DNA of 64,000 bases from assembly GCA_003439945.1 (NCBI GenBank), contig QVRM01006012.1, positions 1 through 64,000 of the forward strand. The letters run 5' to 3'. The stretch comes from Dermanyssus gallinae. Taxonomy: Eukaryota > Arthropoda > Arachnida > Mesostigmata > Dermanyssidae. Shown here one piece after another: positions 12,560-22,340 of the stretch. The translations under genes and the position numbers were made by a program. Under the pieces are notes generated by a model, which was given only the letters and a program-made list of their open reading frames with translations, had not been told where the DNA came from and searched no databases. Positions within the stretch are counted from its first letter, which is position 1. The number at the start of each line of letters is the position of its first letter.

Positions 12560-12689
12560 ATCAGTTAGTTGACATACAGCAGATATGTTGCCTTGTTCGG
12601 AGAGCGAGTTTAAAATTTGGGTTGCTGTTTTATTTGGCGGAATTTCTTGAGGGGGAAGGGAGGGGATGTCAAAATGTATACAAACGGAA

Positions 12690-13223
12690 GTATAAGGTAA
12701 GCTAGGATTTAGTATTAGGGTTAAAATGTCACACATAAAAGGTTGGTTGAACAGATGCAGCTGGTAAAGACGGCACTAAGGATTAAAACGAATTGGAATC
12801 ACAGAGTAGAGTTTGCAGCTAGGGGGATTAGATATAATAATCAGCAATGGGCAAGAGCAAGGGTATAAAAAAAATGTGAAATTGAGAGTAAGCCAGTCAT
12901 GTGCAGGTAAATGGAAATCGGCAATGAGTTTCCCATCAAGTTTAGGAAGTATATATGAAAAGAAAAAGCGGGTAAGGGGCGGTATTAAATGGGTATATGA
13001 TAATCCAAGAGCGAGTGAGCTTTTGGCAAATGCCAGGGCAGGGATGATGAATACAAGAATGCAAAAAGCTAAATATAGGGAGAGGCAAACTACAAAATGT
13101 CGAGTATGCAGGCTAGAAAATGAGTCGATTAAGCATACTGTCAAAGAGTGTACAGCCTCGGGGGGAAGCAGAGATATAGAGTTATCAAAGTCCTCTTTAA
13201 ATGTATACCTAAGAGATTGTTAG
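12690..13223 (+). pseudogene. 5'-truncated LINE carboxyl-terminal fragment (E clade)
   Basis: The readable frame at 12813-13223 contains a GMMNTRMQKAKY-like block, then a knuckle CRVCRLENESIKH followed by a Cys (T-V-K-E-C). The same arrangement (G-M-L-N-T-R, C-R-A-C, E-E-S-I-E-H-I-V, K-C) occurs at the end of the E element at 20860-21060, so this is the tail of a related LINE. Everything upstream (EN and RT) is missing, as expected for 5' truncation during target-primed reverse transcription. Confidence 0.7.
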
Positions 13224-13399
13224 AATGAAGCAGCGATGCAATAATGCCATCAGGCGTCCAGGTAAGGTGTATAAAAGAGAGTCAGTAAAACTTGGACAAT
13301 AATTTTATAGCCAATGTAAAGTACTTCATATGTTTCAATACTACGTATTTAGAGGATGAGAGGATAATGTCTATTTCAGAACACCCGAACAATGCTTGA

Positions 13400-13640
13400 T
13401 TATTCTAGATAGTTGACGTTAGGTGGGAGGTATTTATTTATGTCCACACTAAAGAAAGGGGCTAAATATTCACCATGAGGCACACCACATAGTGCAGTGT
13501 ATGGCCGACTAACTTTATCACCAACTTTAACTTGAAGGTGACGGTCGGCTAAAAATGTCCTTGCCCATTGCATTCTACGGATGTGAATACACGTTCAACT
13601 TAGCGAAAGCCTCTATTATTGAGTCAAAGTTCTTGATGGT
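13400..13640 (-). pseudogene. LINE RT fragment, motif B region (Jockey/CR1 group)
   Basis: The reverse complement translates as WARTFLADRHLQVKVGDK followed within 20 residues by CGVPHGEYLAP, which matches the interval between RT motifs A and B in Jockey/CR1-group elements. It resembles the Y element near 60780-60900 (WARSFMSERQQMVQIGQKF). The usual GVPQGS is altered to GVPHGE. Only about 80 codons survive. Confidence 0.6.
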
Positions 13641-13649
13641 ACCTAAGTA

Positions 13650-13910
13650 AGTTGCAATACGTTCAATTTGCTAAAATATCAGAATGTTTTAGACCCAGAA
13701 CCACGTGGCTTAACTAAAATATATTGATCAACAACCACTCCTATGGATTACTGATTATCTAACAAACATGTCAGTCTGTATAAACGTAATTACTTCAGAC
13801 GCCTTTTATTTTGTATGTTTATTTTAGATATTGTATTTAAAACCTCGCGGGGTCACTCACAAATTATGCGCTGACAATTTAAAAATATGGTTTTAGTCTG
13901 ATTGGCCTCC
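13650..13910 (+). pseudogene. LINE RT scrap with decayed YADD (CADN)
   Basis: Plus-strand translation gives LLWITDYLTNMSVCINVITSD near 13740-13800, the stretch between RT motifs A and B. After a gap of about 40 bp comes THKLCADNLKIW near 13850-13895, which corresponds to the K-L-Y-A-D-D-L-K-I-Y motif C of the 16.2 kb CR1-type element. Two substitutions destroy the catalytic box. The sequence between motifs B and C is deleted. Confidence 0.5.
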
Positions 13911-13928
13911 GGATCGGAAAATAATACA

Positions 13929-13971
13929 ACACATGATAAACCACACTCATGTGATGTGGTTTATCATGTGT
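13929..13971. repeat. 17-bp perfect inverted repeat with 9-nt loop
   Basis: Arms 13929-13945 and 13955-13971 (ACACATGATAAACCACA and its exact complement) flank the spacer CTCATGTGA. It lies about 300 bp before the zinc-binding part of E ORF1. It could be a hairpin in the E leader or a relic of a foldback element. Confidence 0.85.
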
Positions 13972-14279
13972 AGTCGAGCTGGTCGACTCTCTCGAATGCC
14001 CTCTAGTACAATGATGCGTCGAAAACTATATGCAAATGACTACTGACATATATAGTCGTCTGCTAGAGATCGCCGTGAGCGGTCACGTTTGGATCGAGGT
14101 CCCGAAAATTGTGCAATTTTTAGTTAAATTCAGTGCTGTGGACAATTCGGTGTATTCGGAAGATATTCTTTATAACAGGTACTTCTGTGCAACTAAGCGA
14201 GACTAGTCGTTAGGCATTGTCTGGTGCTAAAGAATAAAATGGCAGCATAGAACAGCAACGGGTTTGACGATAGCGACAG

Positions 14280-14400
14280 CAAAAATTGTGAGACAAAACT
14301 GTGCGCCCAATGTGACAAGAATATAGATAGTTTTGTCTGTGACCAGTGCTACCATGACGAGTGACCAGTGCTACCATGACGACACATAGGCTGCCCGCTA
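14280..14400 (+). pseudogene. E ORF1 zinc-binding (PHD-like) segment with a 22-bp tandem duplication
   Basis: Translation from 14281 gives LCAQCDKNIDSFVCDQCYH, a C-x2-C, C-x2-C, H pattern like the start of a PHD finger. PHD-type fingers occur in ORF1 proteins of several LINE clades. A perfect 22-bp direct duplication (14339-14360 and 14361-14382) immediately follows, shifts the frame and brings in a TGA. The downstream basic, Cys-containing frame (14380-14610) includes K-C-G-R-C-R. Confidence 0.5.
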
Positions 14401-14833
14401 AGAAGCGCGCACCTACGAAAAGCCCTGCGGGGAAACGGAAATGCGGCCGTTGTAGATTTGAAAGTGATAGTACAAATAACCCGTTACCGAACACACCGAG
14501 CCAGGAGGCAAACACCATCAATCTCCGAATATTGACTACCCAGTATCAACCAGGGCCATCAAGAAAAGGCTCAACAAAATTGAGCCTATACCGAATAGAT
14601 CATTTGGTATAAATGATCAAAAGATCTCGATAAGTGAAACGGAAGACAATCTAGCGGAGAATAAGCTAGATCCTCAGAGCGTCAAAGGCAAAACCGGCGC
14701 ACATTGTAAATCGACGGCAGCTGCGGAGGAGACTGCAACCGACACACAAGCCAAGTCGACCCTACCGATACAGCAGCATCCGAAAAACAACATCGGGGCT
14801 GCTGAAGATGACGAGACAGACACTCTTAATGAG

Positions 14834-15737
14834 ATGAACGCAATTGAACAACGTCTCCTTCAAAAGATTAAAGACCTAGAGGAGACGTTCGCGCAGGAAA
14901 TGAAAGGGCTGAGAGCGTCAACAAGCAAGAACAGAAGCAGAGAATTCACGAGCAGAGGCGCGCAGAAAAAAATAGTGGCGAATATACGGGTAGAAGAGCA
15001 ACAGCACCAACAACGAGAAAACCTGGAAGAAAATGAGCAAATAGACAGAAATGCTATGGTGATGGAGAAAGCACTTGTTGTTGAAGACTCCTGCGTCGGG
15101 AAACATAAGGATGCACTCTTGACGGAAATAGATAAGGATCGGAGTGTCGACATTCGCTATTTCGGCGACAGGAAAGCCGAGAATATCGCCAACGAAGCAG
15201 AAAAGTGGCTTCAGGCGAATGAAGGCGCGAGAACGGTGGTATATTAAGGCGGACTAAACGATTTACTTAGCGCCACTGATCAGCAGGAACAACAGCTGGC
15301 GCACATGCGTGTGAACAAAGGTACAACAGCGAGTAATAAACATGTGCGCCCACCTAGGAGTGAACTTATCGATCTGTACAGTAATGAACATACCAAAGGT
15401 ACGCGCTAATGAACTTAACGAGCTCATGCGAGATACTGCCAAGCAGGCGGGCAGTCCATTGGTGGAAATAATTGAGACTGGAATGGCTGCACAGTTTTTA
15501 GCAAAGGACGACGTCGATGTGAGCTCTGTTGGAGGGGCGATTATGGCGCTCAGGGTGGCCAAAGAGCTCCGTAAGCGCATGCAGATTAAACAGCGCCCAC
15601 CAAACGCTCCACGAGAGCCCCCACGCTACGTCCCCATGCGGGTGAGAAGGAATAACACCACCAAGGTGCGACATGGCCTCAACAGCAACAAGAGCCGCAA
15701 CCACAGAAAGGCGACAAGTATAAGACGATCGGGGTAA
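14834..15737 (+). pseudogene. E ORF1 coiled-coil and GDSL/esterase-like region
   Basis: The frame at 14834-15247 is rich in Glu, Gln and Lys (coiled-coil-like, about residues 1-95) and ends with RTVVY just before a TAA at 15245-15247; G-G-L-N-D-L-L follows after the stop. This resembles the block II strand of SGNH/GDSL-type esterase domains found in ORF1 of CR1-like LINEs (V-V-x-x-G-x-N-D). The next frame (15342-15737) has ICTVMNIPKVRANE at about residues 11-24 and DDVDVSSVGGAIMALRVAKEL at about 56-76. These correspond to the later strand and to the block where the catalytic Asp and His normally lie; the usual D-x-x-H is not intact. Function in retrotransposition is unproven; the domain assignment is by pattern only. 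Confidence 0.5.
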
Positions 15738-15764
15738 CCTGGCGCACGGGGCAAGCAGACGTAA

Positions 15765-16222
15765 TTGGAGAAAGGTAGAGCGCCAACAATCACGTGGAGG
15801 AGAGATATAACAGAACCAATCCGAGAACTTTTACGGATGGTGTTAATAAATATAATCGCCAGCAAAGGAACAAGTTTTTTCACGGCATCCGGGAAGACCA
15901 CGACGGAGCAGCAGACATGGCAGCGGAGCAAGGGAACTACAACAGAGGAGGCTGGCAGGAAATCAACCGACAAAAATACCATAAGGAATACAACAAGACC
16001 AACAACTGGAACCGGGAATGCACCGAAGGAGGACAGGACAGGGGACCTACCGATATAACAACAACAGGGCAACAGAGGGAGACAGGGAAGCACAGTTACA
16101 ACAAAGGCATGCGGTTGAATACCGAAGACCGTACGGGAGCAGTGGTTGGGGAGGGAGATGGGGGAATAGAGACTGCTGGGGCCACGGGATGTGGGGTTGA
16201 AGGGCACAAACCCGATCCATAG
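15765..16222 (+). pseudogene. E ORF1 hydrophilic tail rich in Arg, Asn, Gln and Gly
   Basis: Overlapping frames are open here in all three phases. The 15794-16222 frame is rich in N, R, T and G; the 16018-16200 frame ends in a Gly/Trp/Arg-rich stretch (GSSGWGGRWGNRDCWGHG). Such a disordered basic tail fits nucleic-acid binding in an ORF1 protein. No family can be named. The insertion at 16244 follows directly. Confidence 0.4.
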
Positions 16223-16235
16223 CAATATTTGCTGC

Positions 16236-16243
16236 AAAAAGAC
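16236..16243 (+). repeat. Left target-site duplication of the 16.2 kb LINE
   Basis: AAAAAGAC, repeated at 18263-18270 just after the pentanucleotide tail. It is only 8 bp and A-rich, so chance cannot be excluded from this alone, but E element coding resumes on both sides. Confidence 0.6.
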
Positions 16244-16296
16244 AAGAGCGTGTTGTAGGTCCATCGCTGAACTTTTTTAAAGCTGACTATAATGCG

Positions 16297-18231
16297 ATGG
16301 CTGCGACCCTGGCCGTCATCAATTGGCGTCACCTTTTTGCGCAATGCCAATCAGTGGAAGCCCAGTACTGCTCTTTCCTAACTATCATATCCGACCTTGT
16401 GAAAGGATATACTCCAAAGATGGTTCAACGAACATCCCCACTACATGATTTTATAGACAGGGCTGCTCAAAAACTGAATAATAGTGCACCTTTCTCTCGA
16501 AGTCATACACGCCTCTCGCGTAGTTTGGCGCGCACAGCATTGCGTTGTCGGCGCTTGGAAGAAGCTAATCTGGATATCCGCGACGCTAAGGACTTCTTCC
16601 GATATGCAGGCCGACGTCTTAAACTACAGACCGGGGTAGCGCCGCTTATACACGAACAAGGCACCGCAGTCGAAGATGGACACAAAGCTGAGGTTCTGCT
16701 GAGCTACTTCAAAAGTGTATACATAGAGCCTCGGAACGTCTCCGCCGGCGGAATCAAGCAAACGGCCCAGATACTCAACGACATTGAATTCCATCCCTTT
16801 ACTGTGCTTCAAAAACTTCGAAATCTGCAACGCAAAAGCACCTATACGCCCGACAAGTTACCACCCATTGTATTCAAAGAACTGTCCGAGTTTCTAGCGG
16901 AGCCACTGTCATTAATTTTCTCTCGTTCCTTCGAAGATGGCGAAGTTCCCACCATCTTCCGTGAATCCATTGTCACACCTGTACATAAAAAGGGCTCTAG
17001 AGCAACCGCTGAAAACTACCGGCCTATTGCTCAGTGTGTTATTCCCTGCTTAATCATGGAGAAAATATTTGTTGATTGTATCTATAATTTCTTATCCTCC
17101 AACCAACTTTTAGATAATCAGCAACACGGATTCACTAAGGGACGATCGACGGCAACCCAATTATTGGAGGTCTCCCATGACTGGGCCCTGGCGCGAAATC
17201 ACGGATCCCCGCTCCATATTGTTTATTTTGACTTTTCGCGTGCTTTCGACCGGGTTGATCACCAAATTTTATTAGCAAAGATGGAATTGCTAGGCATCGG
17301 ACCTAGGATTCTAAAATGGTGTCAAGCCTATCTTACTGACAGGAGTTTTAAGGTCAGGGTAAGAAGTGCTACGTCTGGTGCTGCTCCATGCCCTTCTGGA
17401 GTCCCGCAAGGCTCCTGCCTAGGGCCGCTCTTGTATTCAATTTTTGCCCAAGACCTCAAACTTGTCCTTGGCAAACTCGACGTAATTTACAAGCTCTATG
17501 CTGACGACTTAAAGATATACGTCGAAGTCAAAGGCGAAAAAGACAAAGCCGAGTTGCAGAAAGCAATTGATTCTGTGTTACTTTGGACCCATTTGAATAG
17601 AATGGAAATATCAACTTCAAAATGTGCCGTACTGAAAACAATAAAAGATAATACTGCATATTTTATGAACGGCCATAGTATACCCGAAGTGTCAACATAC
17701 AAAGACCTAGGTGTTACATTTGATTGTCATATGAAGTATACAACTCATATTGCCGAAGCTGTAAAATCTGCCTCTCGTCTGTGCAATCTCATTCTCAGAG
17801 CGTTTATTGTGCAAGACCCTGCAATGTACATAAAACTCTATAATACGCTTGTCGTCCCAAAGTGGACATACTGCTCACACGTATGGACACCTTTCTATAA
17901 AAAAGATGTAGAACTGCTTCAGCGAGTGCAGGATAAATTTGTTCAACAAGTCGCGTGGCGCTGCAGTGTAAGACGTGAGAGTCTCGTACTCCCAAATGTG
18001 AGCGAGTACCAGATGCAAGTTGACCTCAGACTTTTTAAACAACTAATCCGTAGTAATAATTTTAGTACCTTTTTTACAGTATGTCCAAATAATCTTCGTA
18101 GTGTGGTGTCAATTGCTCCACCGGAAGTTGCTAATGTCGATGTGGTGAATAATGCGTTCGCATGGAGAGTTTCGCGACGCGCCCATGTGTGTAAAGACTA
18201 CACTGTGATACCAACACCCCTTTTTCAATAA
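16297..18231 (+). CDS. LINE reverse transcriptase, CR1/Jockey group, 644 codons open
   Basis: RNA-dependent DNA polymerase that would copy element RNA at a nicked chromosomal site. Visible blocks in order: linker (about 1-110), NYRPIAQCVIPCLIMEKI near residues 242-260, HGFTKGRSTATQLL near 278-291, motif A YFDFSRAFDRVDH with Asp312, motif B GVPQGSCLGPLL near 369-380, motif C YADD at 401-404 (Asp403, Asp404), then YKDLGVTFD and a carboxyl domain with KWTYCSHVW. All three catalytic aspartates are intact, and I see no stop or frameshift in this 1.9 kb, which is exceptional in the window. The ATG at 16297 is arbitrary: the frame stays open upstream through the truncation point, and the endonuclease is lost. 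The stop overlaps an AATAAA (18227-18232). Confidence 0.9.
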   Translation: MAATLAVINWRHLFAQCQSVEAQYCSFLTIISDLVKGYTPKMVQRTSPLHDFIDRAAQKLNNSAPFSRSHTRLSRSLARTALRCRRLEEANLDIRDAKDFFRYAGRRLKLQTGVAPLIHEQGTAVEDGHKAEVLLSYFKSVYIEPRNVSAGGIKQTAQILNDIEFHPFTVLQKLRNLQRKSTYTPDKLPPIVFKELSEFLAEPLSLIFSRSFEDGEVPTIFRESIVTPVHKKGSRATAENYRPIAQCVIPCLIMEKIFVDCIYNFLSSNQLLDNQQHGFTKGRSTATQLLEVSHDWALARNHGSPLHIVYFDFSRAFDRVDHQILLAKMELLGIGPRILKWCQAYLTDRSFKVRVRSATSGAAPCPSGVPQGSCLGPLLYSIFAQDLKLVLGKLDVIYKLYADDLKIYVEVKGEKDKAELQKAIDSVLLWTHLNRMEISTSKCAVLKTIKDNTAYFMNGHSIPEVSTYKDLGVTFDCHMKYTTHIAEAVKSASRLCNLILRAFIVQDPAMYIKLYNTLVVPKWTYCSHVWTPFYKKDVELLQRVQDKFVQQVAWRCSVRRESLVLPNVSEYQMQVDLRLFKQLIRSNNFSTFFTVCPNNLRSVVSIAPPEVANVDVVNNAFAWRVSRRAHVCKDYTVIPTPLFQ

Positions 18232-18238
18232 AGGAGAC

Positions 18239-18262
18239 TTTGTATTGTATTGTATTGTATAT
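18239..18262 (+). repeat. (TTGTA)n tail of the CR1-type LINE
   Basis: About four copies of TTGTA/TGTAT follow the stop codon by less than 10 bp, ending at the putative 8-bp target duplication. Short microsatellite tails in place of poly(A) are usual for CR1-like and some other LINEs. The related copy at 53224 has a TGATA-type tail instead. Confidence 0.85.
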
Positions 18263-19210
18263 AAAAAGACGCGTCAAGGGGTAAGAGGAGGAGGAACAAG
18301 GTTGAACGGCCGACAAAATCTAAAAATTGGATATTTAAACATACAAGCAGGACGAAAACAGGAAAAATGGGAGATGCTATACAGAACACTGAATAAGATT
18401 AGTCTGGATGTGTTAGCTGTGACTGAGACACACTTGCTTCAAGTCTGTTCTACTTTGATAAAAATACCGATGAGGCCGGTAGGGATTTAGAAAACCTGTG
18501 TAACCAAGCAAGTTTAAAGAATATGAACCTAAGTATGAAATGCGAGGGAACGTTCACCTATACCGAGGCATAAAAAGAAGTCGACCGTCCACTATGTACT
18601 GGCCAACCAAAGAGCAGAAAACTGGATTGTAAACATGTGTATTGACGAAGATAAACAAAACAATGTGGGGAGCGATCACAATTTGATAACTTTTAGTGGT
18701 CAGAATAGACACCCGAAATAAAAGAGAAAACAAAACAAAACTACAAAAATAATGGACAAAAGAAAGTTTGCAAAAGGGCTAGAACAGTGGAGGGAAACTG
18801 GGGTAGGACTACCGTATGAAAAAGGTATTAGAACGGCAAAGCAAATCCTAGATAACTAAATTATCAGTTTGGCACCAAGTCACACGATCAACTCTTGGTG
18901 GAATAAGGGTTTAAATAGACGTTTGAAACAAAGAAGACACTTGCCCAGGCAACATCGAAAGCGGTACGCCAAGACGACATGGAGCAAGCAGATAAGCTGT
19001 GAAAGAAATGCATGAAAGTAAAAATAAAACTAAGCAAGGATATAGCCAACGCCATAAGATAAGACAAACTTAAAGATTTAAAAAGCATTACAAACAATAG
19101 CGCAGGGAAGAGGATGACACTTTTCTGGGAATACATAAAACAGCAGGATGAAATAGCTGAAGATAACGAAGCAGGAAAGCAAAAATAATACACACAACAA
19201 GAGATAAATG
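18263..19210 (+). pseudogene. E endonuclease, internally deleted, and linker
   Basis: The frame at about 18302-18440 begins NLKIGYLNIQAGRKQEKWEM and reaches DVLAVTETHLL, giving the first AP-endonuclease blocks (Asn and Glu). Sequence then skips to a later block (AGRDLENLCNQASLKNMNL, about 18478-18530), so the middle of the domain is missing. Further on, TVHYVLANQRAENWI and SDHNLITFS (about 18577-18700) retain the canonical S-D-H motif, unlike the P-clade LINEs of this window. Several stops break the linker before the RT at 19225. Confidence 0.7.
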
Positions 19211-19224
19211 AGACACTAAATACT

Positions 19225-20660
19225 ATGTTTGACGCTGAAATAGATGAACTACAAGATCAACAAACGCATGTAAAAAGAGCGGATATTGGCTGGAGGACAA
19301 GTAAAGAAGAGATCACAACGGGTATTAGATCAAAAGACGACAAAACTGCGTGTGGAGAGAATGGGGTATCGCTAAAATTGATTAAGAATATTGGCATACC
19401 AATGTACGAATAACTGGCGGGGAAATTCAACAAGATTCTTGCTGGAGAGGAGATCCCTCAAGAATGGTTAACAGGAAGAGTCGCCTTCATACCTAAGCCA
19501 GGGGTGGAAAACACGAAATTGTCCAATCGCAGACCAATAACGGTAACAAGCGTTGTGTACAGGATATTTGCTACCATTCTTAGAGACATACTACAGGACG
19601 AGCTGGAAGAGGTAAAACTTATAGGACCATGGAAGAGTGGTTTTAGAACAGGCAGGAAAATAGAGGATAGTCTTTTCGTACTAACGGAAAGTATCAATTG
19701 GGCCAGATCTAGAAAACATAACTTAGTTTCAACATTCCTAGATATCCGACGGGCTTACGATACGGTCGATAGAAACATCATCTTTGGGACAAGATGATAG
19801 AAGGTGGATTAGGACAGAAATGGGTCAGTATGTTTAAAGAAATATATGACAGGAGCTACATCTTTGCAAGAAACGGGTCGAACTCATCTGATATCTACAG
19901 AGTAAGAAAAGGACTTCGACAAGGATGTCCTTGCTCCGTGTCACTGTTTTTACTGTACATTGAGGAGGTGGCACGACATGTGTGTGCATCGAATCTTGGT
20001 TTTAGAATGGTATACGCTAGAGGTAATGATATAGTATCCCTTCGAACGTGTGTCCTGTTGTTTGCAGACGACGTGGTGATTTTAGCGGAAGGTGTTGACC
20101 AAATACAAATAATGCTAACAATATGCGGAGAAACGGCGAAAAATATTAGACAGGAGTTCAACGAAGAGAAATGTGCAAATGTAATATTTTTCGGGGATAT
20201 CAGAACATAAAAACGCATACAAATACTTGGGGGCTATAATAGAAAACAGTCGAGATATTTTTCACGCTGAGCATGCAATAAGAAAAGAACGAGCTGAAAA
20301 TTGACAAATTATTGTAAGAAGGCTTTGTGGAGTTGCAACAGATTAATGGTGACTAAAGAGCTTTGGAAAAGCATGTTTGTGCCAACAGTGACATACGCTA
20401 ACGCTATTGTAAGTTTAGACGCAAGCATGGTAAGCAGACTGGACACAATACAAGGTGCAGTTGGCCGGCATGCAATGCAATGTAGGTACACATGTGAAGC
20501 ACAATTTATCGAAGGGGAATTCGGAGTCTCCAGCTTCTGGGCAAGGGAAGAAAAAATATAGTGTGTAAGCCGTCTAAAAAACATAGCCGCAAGTGAGGAA
20601 GAACAAAACTGGGCGGCCAAACTGCTCACAGCAAAACAGAGCGAAAAAAATACAAGCTAA
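19225..20660 (+). pseudogene. E reverse transcriptase, broken
   Basis: Readable frames at 19225-19413, 19504-19797, 19794-20210 and 20301-20561. Blocks: SNRRPITVTSVVYRI, FLDIRRAYDTVDR (motif A), GLRQGCPCSVSLFLLYIEEV (motif B), LFADDVVILA (motif C, both Asp present). The R-Q-G-C-P form of motif B is shared by L1-, RTE- and R2-like groups and differs from the V-P-Q-G-S of CR1/Jockey and R1. At least two frameshifts and several stops inactivate it. Clade assignment beyond this needs a tree. Confidence 0.8.
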
Positions 20661-20708
20661 TGGGATAGGCGTCTAAAAGTCCTTGAACGCAAATTTAAGT
20701 GCACTTCG

Positions 20709-21145
20709 ATGGATTTTGAAGAACACAAGGTGATAACAAATAAAAAGATAACCAAAGATGTGAAGAAGAAATATGACAAAACAGCCGAAGAAAGGTGGAT
20801 AGAGGATATGGAGAGAAAGACATCCTTGCAATTGTACAGGCAACAAAAAAAAGAAATACGCCCGAGAATATATCATTTATTCGAACTCGCAAGCGTCCGA
20901 GCTACTGTAGGGTCGGTATGCTCAACACCCGAGAGCTGGCGGCCAGATACTCGGAAATTGAGAGCGTTCGGTGTAGAGCGTGTGATATAGAAGAAGAATC
21001 TATCGAACATATCGTGCTGAAGTGCGACGAGCTAGGAGGAGTGAGAACAGTGTCCCTAGCTGAGGCATTAGGTTTCGGTGATAAACCATTATGGCAAGAG
21101 ATAAATGAAACCAAACGCAGGCTAGGGAAATGGCACAGATTGTGA
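20709..21145 (+). pseudogene. E carboxyl-terminal knuckle domain
   Basis: The frame at 20795-21145 holds RVGMLNTRELAARYSEIES, then VRCRACDIEEESIEHIVLKC, a C-x2-C ... H ... C zinc-binding pattern of the type that ends many LINE ORF2 proteins. The preceding lysine-rich frame (20709-20900) overlaps it with one frameshift. The fragment at 12690-13223 carries the same block. Confidence 0.7.
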
Positions 21146-21190
21146 GGAACTATGGGAAGACGCCCCGCTAAAGCAAACTATTGTGTAATT

Positions 21191-21469
21191 AGGTAGTAAT
21201 ATAATCATCGTGATAATCCAATTAATATTATGAATGCACGACGGACGAGGATATTTATTAAAATACATATAATTATACCATTGTAATAATATACAACTAT
21301 ATACGAAGCCAGCAGCACGCTGTATGACATACTACACAGCGAGCGCATCTGATTCAAAAGATATTCCATAAGGAATGGTAAATAAAACTCATATATATAG
21401 AGTTTGTCAAACGCCATAGAATATTAAAAAACAAATTCGTGCCTACACTATTAAACTGAAGGTATATAC
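21191..21469. other. AT-rich spacer, no gene
   Basis: About 280 bp between the E tail and the mariner relic. No clear poly(A), target duplication or terminal inverted repeat could be fixed by eye. Confidence 0.4.
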
Positions 21470-22245
21470 AGGTTCGGCAGATAAATCCGCACAACTTTTG
21501 GCGGGCTACCCTGCATAGACGAAATGCGTTAATTCAGTTCTGTTTGCGTGAGCAGACAGCCCACTCACAGTAGAGCAAAAACACATTGCCGTCATGGACA
21601 ACCGCCGCAACCTAGGTCCAGAATATGGTCAAAAAAACAACCGTTATCCATATCTTCGTGCCGGACATCGACCAACCGAAATCATCAACATCACTGGATT
21701 TAAAGGAAGAACGGTCTACGACATTGCTCGACGCTAAAGAGATGCAGAAGAAACAGGGCTAGGTGGTGCAAGACCTGGAAAGAAGATTCACGACAGCCGA
21801 CGAGAAGTGAGGACGCCAAAAATGATCAAAATCGTGCAAAATTGCGTTTTTAAGACCCCAAGTCTATCAATGCGCCGTTTTAGCGATTAAATTCAATGTA
21901 AGTGATCGTTCTATGCGTCGGATTATCAACGAACAACTGCGCTACAAGTCTTACACGCTCAAAGTCAGACAGATGTTATCTCAGGCCCCGAAAAACAAGA
22001 GGATGACTTGCTGCTATCTCATCCTCACGTTTTTGAGACACGAAACGGCGGCATCTTCGATTCTTCTCGAAACCAAAAATCTTCACCGTTGACCAAGAAC
22101 ATAACCCGAAAAATGACCGGTGGCTCGCAAAAGACCCTGAGAATGAATCAATCGTGCATAGAATCAAATCAGAATCCTGCCTGTGTGCACGTCCTAAGTG
22201 TTGTGTTGAGTGGATGAGACGCGATGCCCCCACACTTTGTTAAAT
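21470..22245 (+). pseudogene. Tc1/mariner-superfamily transposase relic
   Basis: Translation across frameshifts from ATG 21595 gives an amino-terminal helix-turn-helix-like part (PTEIINITGFKGRTVYDIAR), then an RTPKMIKIVQNCVFK and SMRRF segment, then SDRSMRRIINEQLRYKSY, TLKVRQMLSQAPK and IFTVDQEHNPKNDRW. It ends with DAMPPHFVK at 22219-22245. These blocks, in this order, are those of an arthropod mariner-like DDE transposase. The first catalytic block (usually F-S-D-E-K) reads ILLETK, so it is dead. The carboxyl third is missing: the sequence joins a SINE at about 22242. A transposase of this type cuts and pastes at TA sites. Confidence 0.8.
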
Positions 22246-22340
22246 ACAAATGAGCAACGGTTGGACTTGAACCCGCGCACCTACATGTGTCCTCCGGTCG
22301 CGAGGCACAGACGAATGCACCACGCCACCGGGCTCGACTG
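22242..22340 (-). mobile_element. tRNA-derived SINE, copy 1 (truncated)
   Basis: Minus strand: a CCCGGTGGCGTGGTGCATTC box A-like region, CGACCGGAGGACACATG, and box B GGTTCAAGTCC (22263-22273 complement). It matches the head of the copy at 37874-38040. It ends after CATTTGTATTTA where the mariner relic begins, so the body is missing. Confidence 0.8.

Larger units (their letters stand above)
16244..18262 (+). mobile_element. CR1/Jockey-group LINE, 5'-truncated, inserted in E
   Basis: About 2.0 kb with a single open RT frame, no ORF1 and no endonuclease. The left end lies in the linker between endonuclease and RT (N-F-F-K-A-D-Y-N-A at about 16270-16296, a block that precedes the RT in CR1-like elements). 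The right end is a (TTGTA)n-type tail, not poly(A). The 8-bp flanking repeat, open frame and clean insertion into E make it younger than E. A second, more decayed copy lies at 53224-54022 on the minus strand. Confidence 0.85.
14210..21190 (+). mobile_element. LINE 'E', split by a CR1/Jockey-group insertion
   Basis: Left part 14210-16243 carries ORF1; right part 18263-21190 carries endonuclease, RT and a carboxyl-terminal knuckle. Both lie on the plus strand in the order expected of one element. The 2.0-kb segment between them (16244-18262) is an independent LINE flanked by AAAAAGAC on both sides. Removing it makes the sequence before the break run into the start of the E endonuclease without an intervening stop in one frame. 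The element has many stops and a partly deleted endonuclease. Its RT style (RQGCP rather than VPQGS) sets it apart from the R1- and CR1-type copies nearby. Exact ends are not known. Confidence 0.7.

Noticed and set aside
15626..16264. 212-codon minus-strand hydrophobic frame
   Set aside because: Antisense of the Arg/Gly/Asn-rich ORF1 tail of E; the hydrophobic look follows from the base composition.
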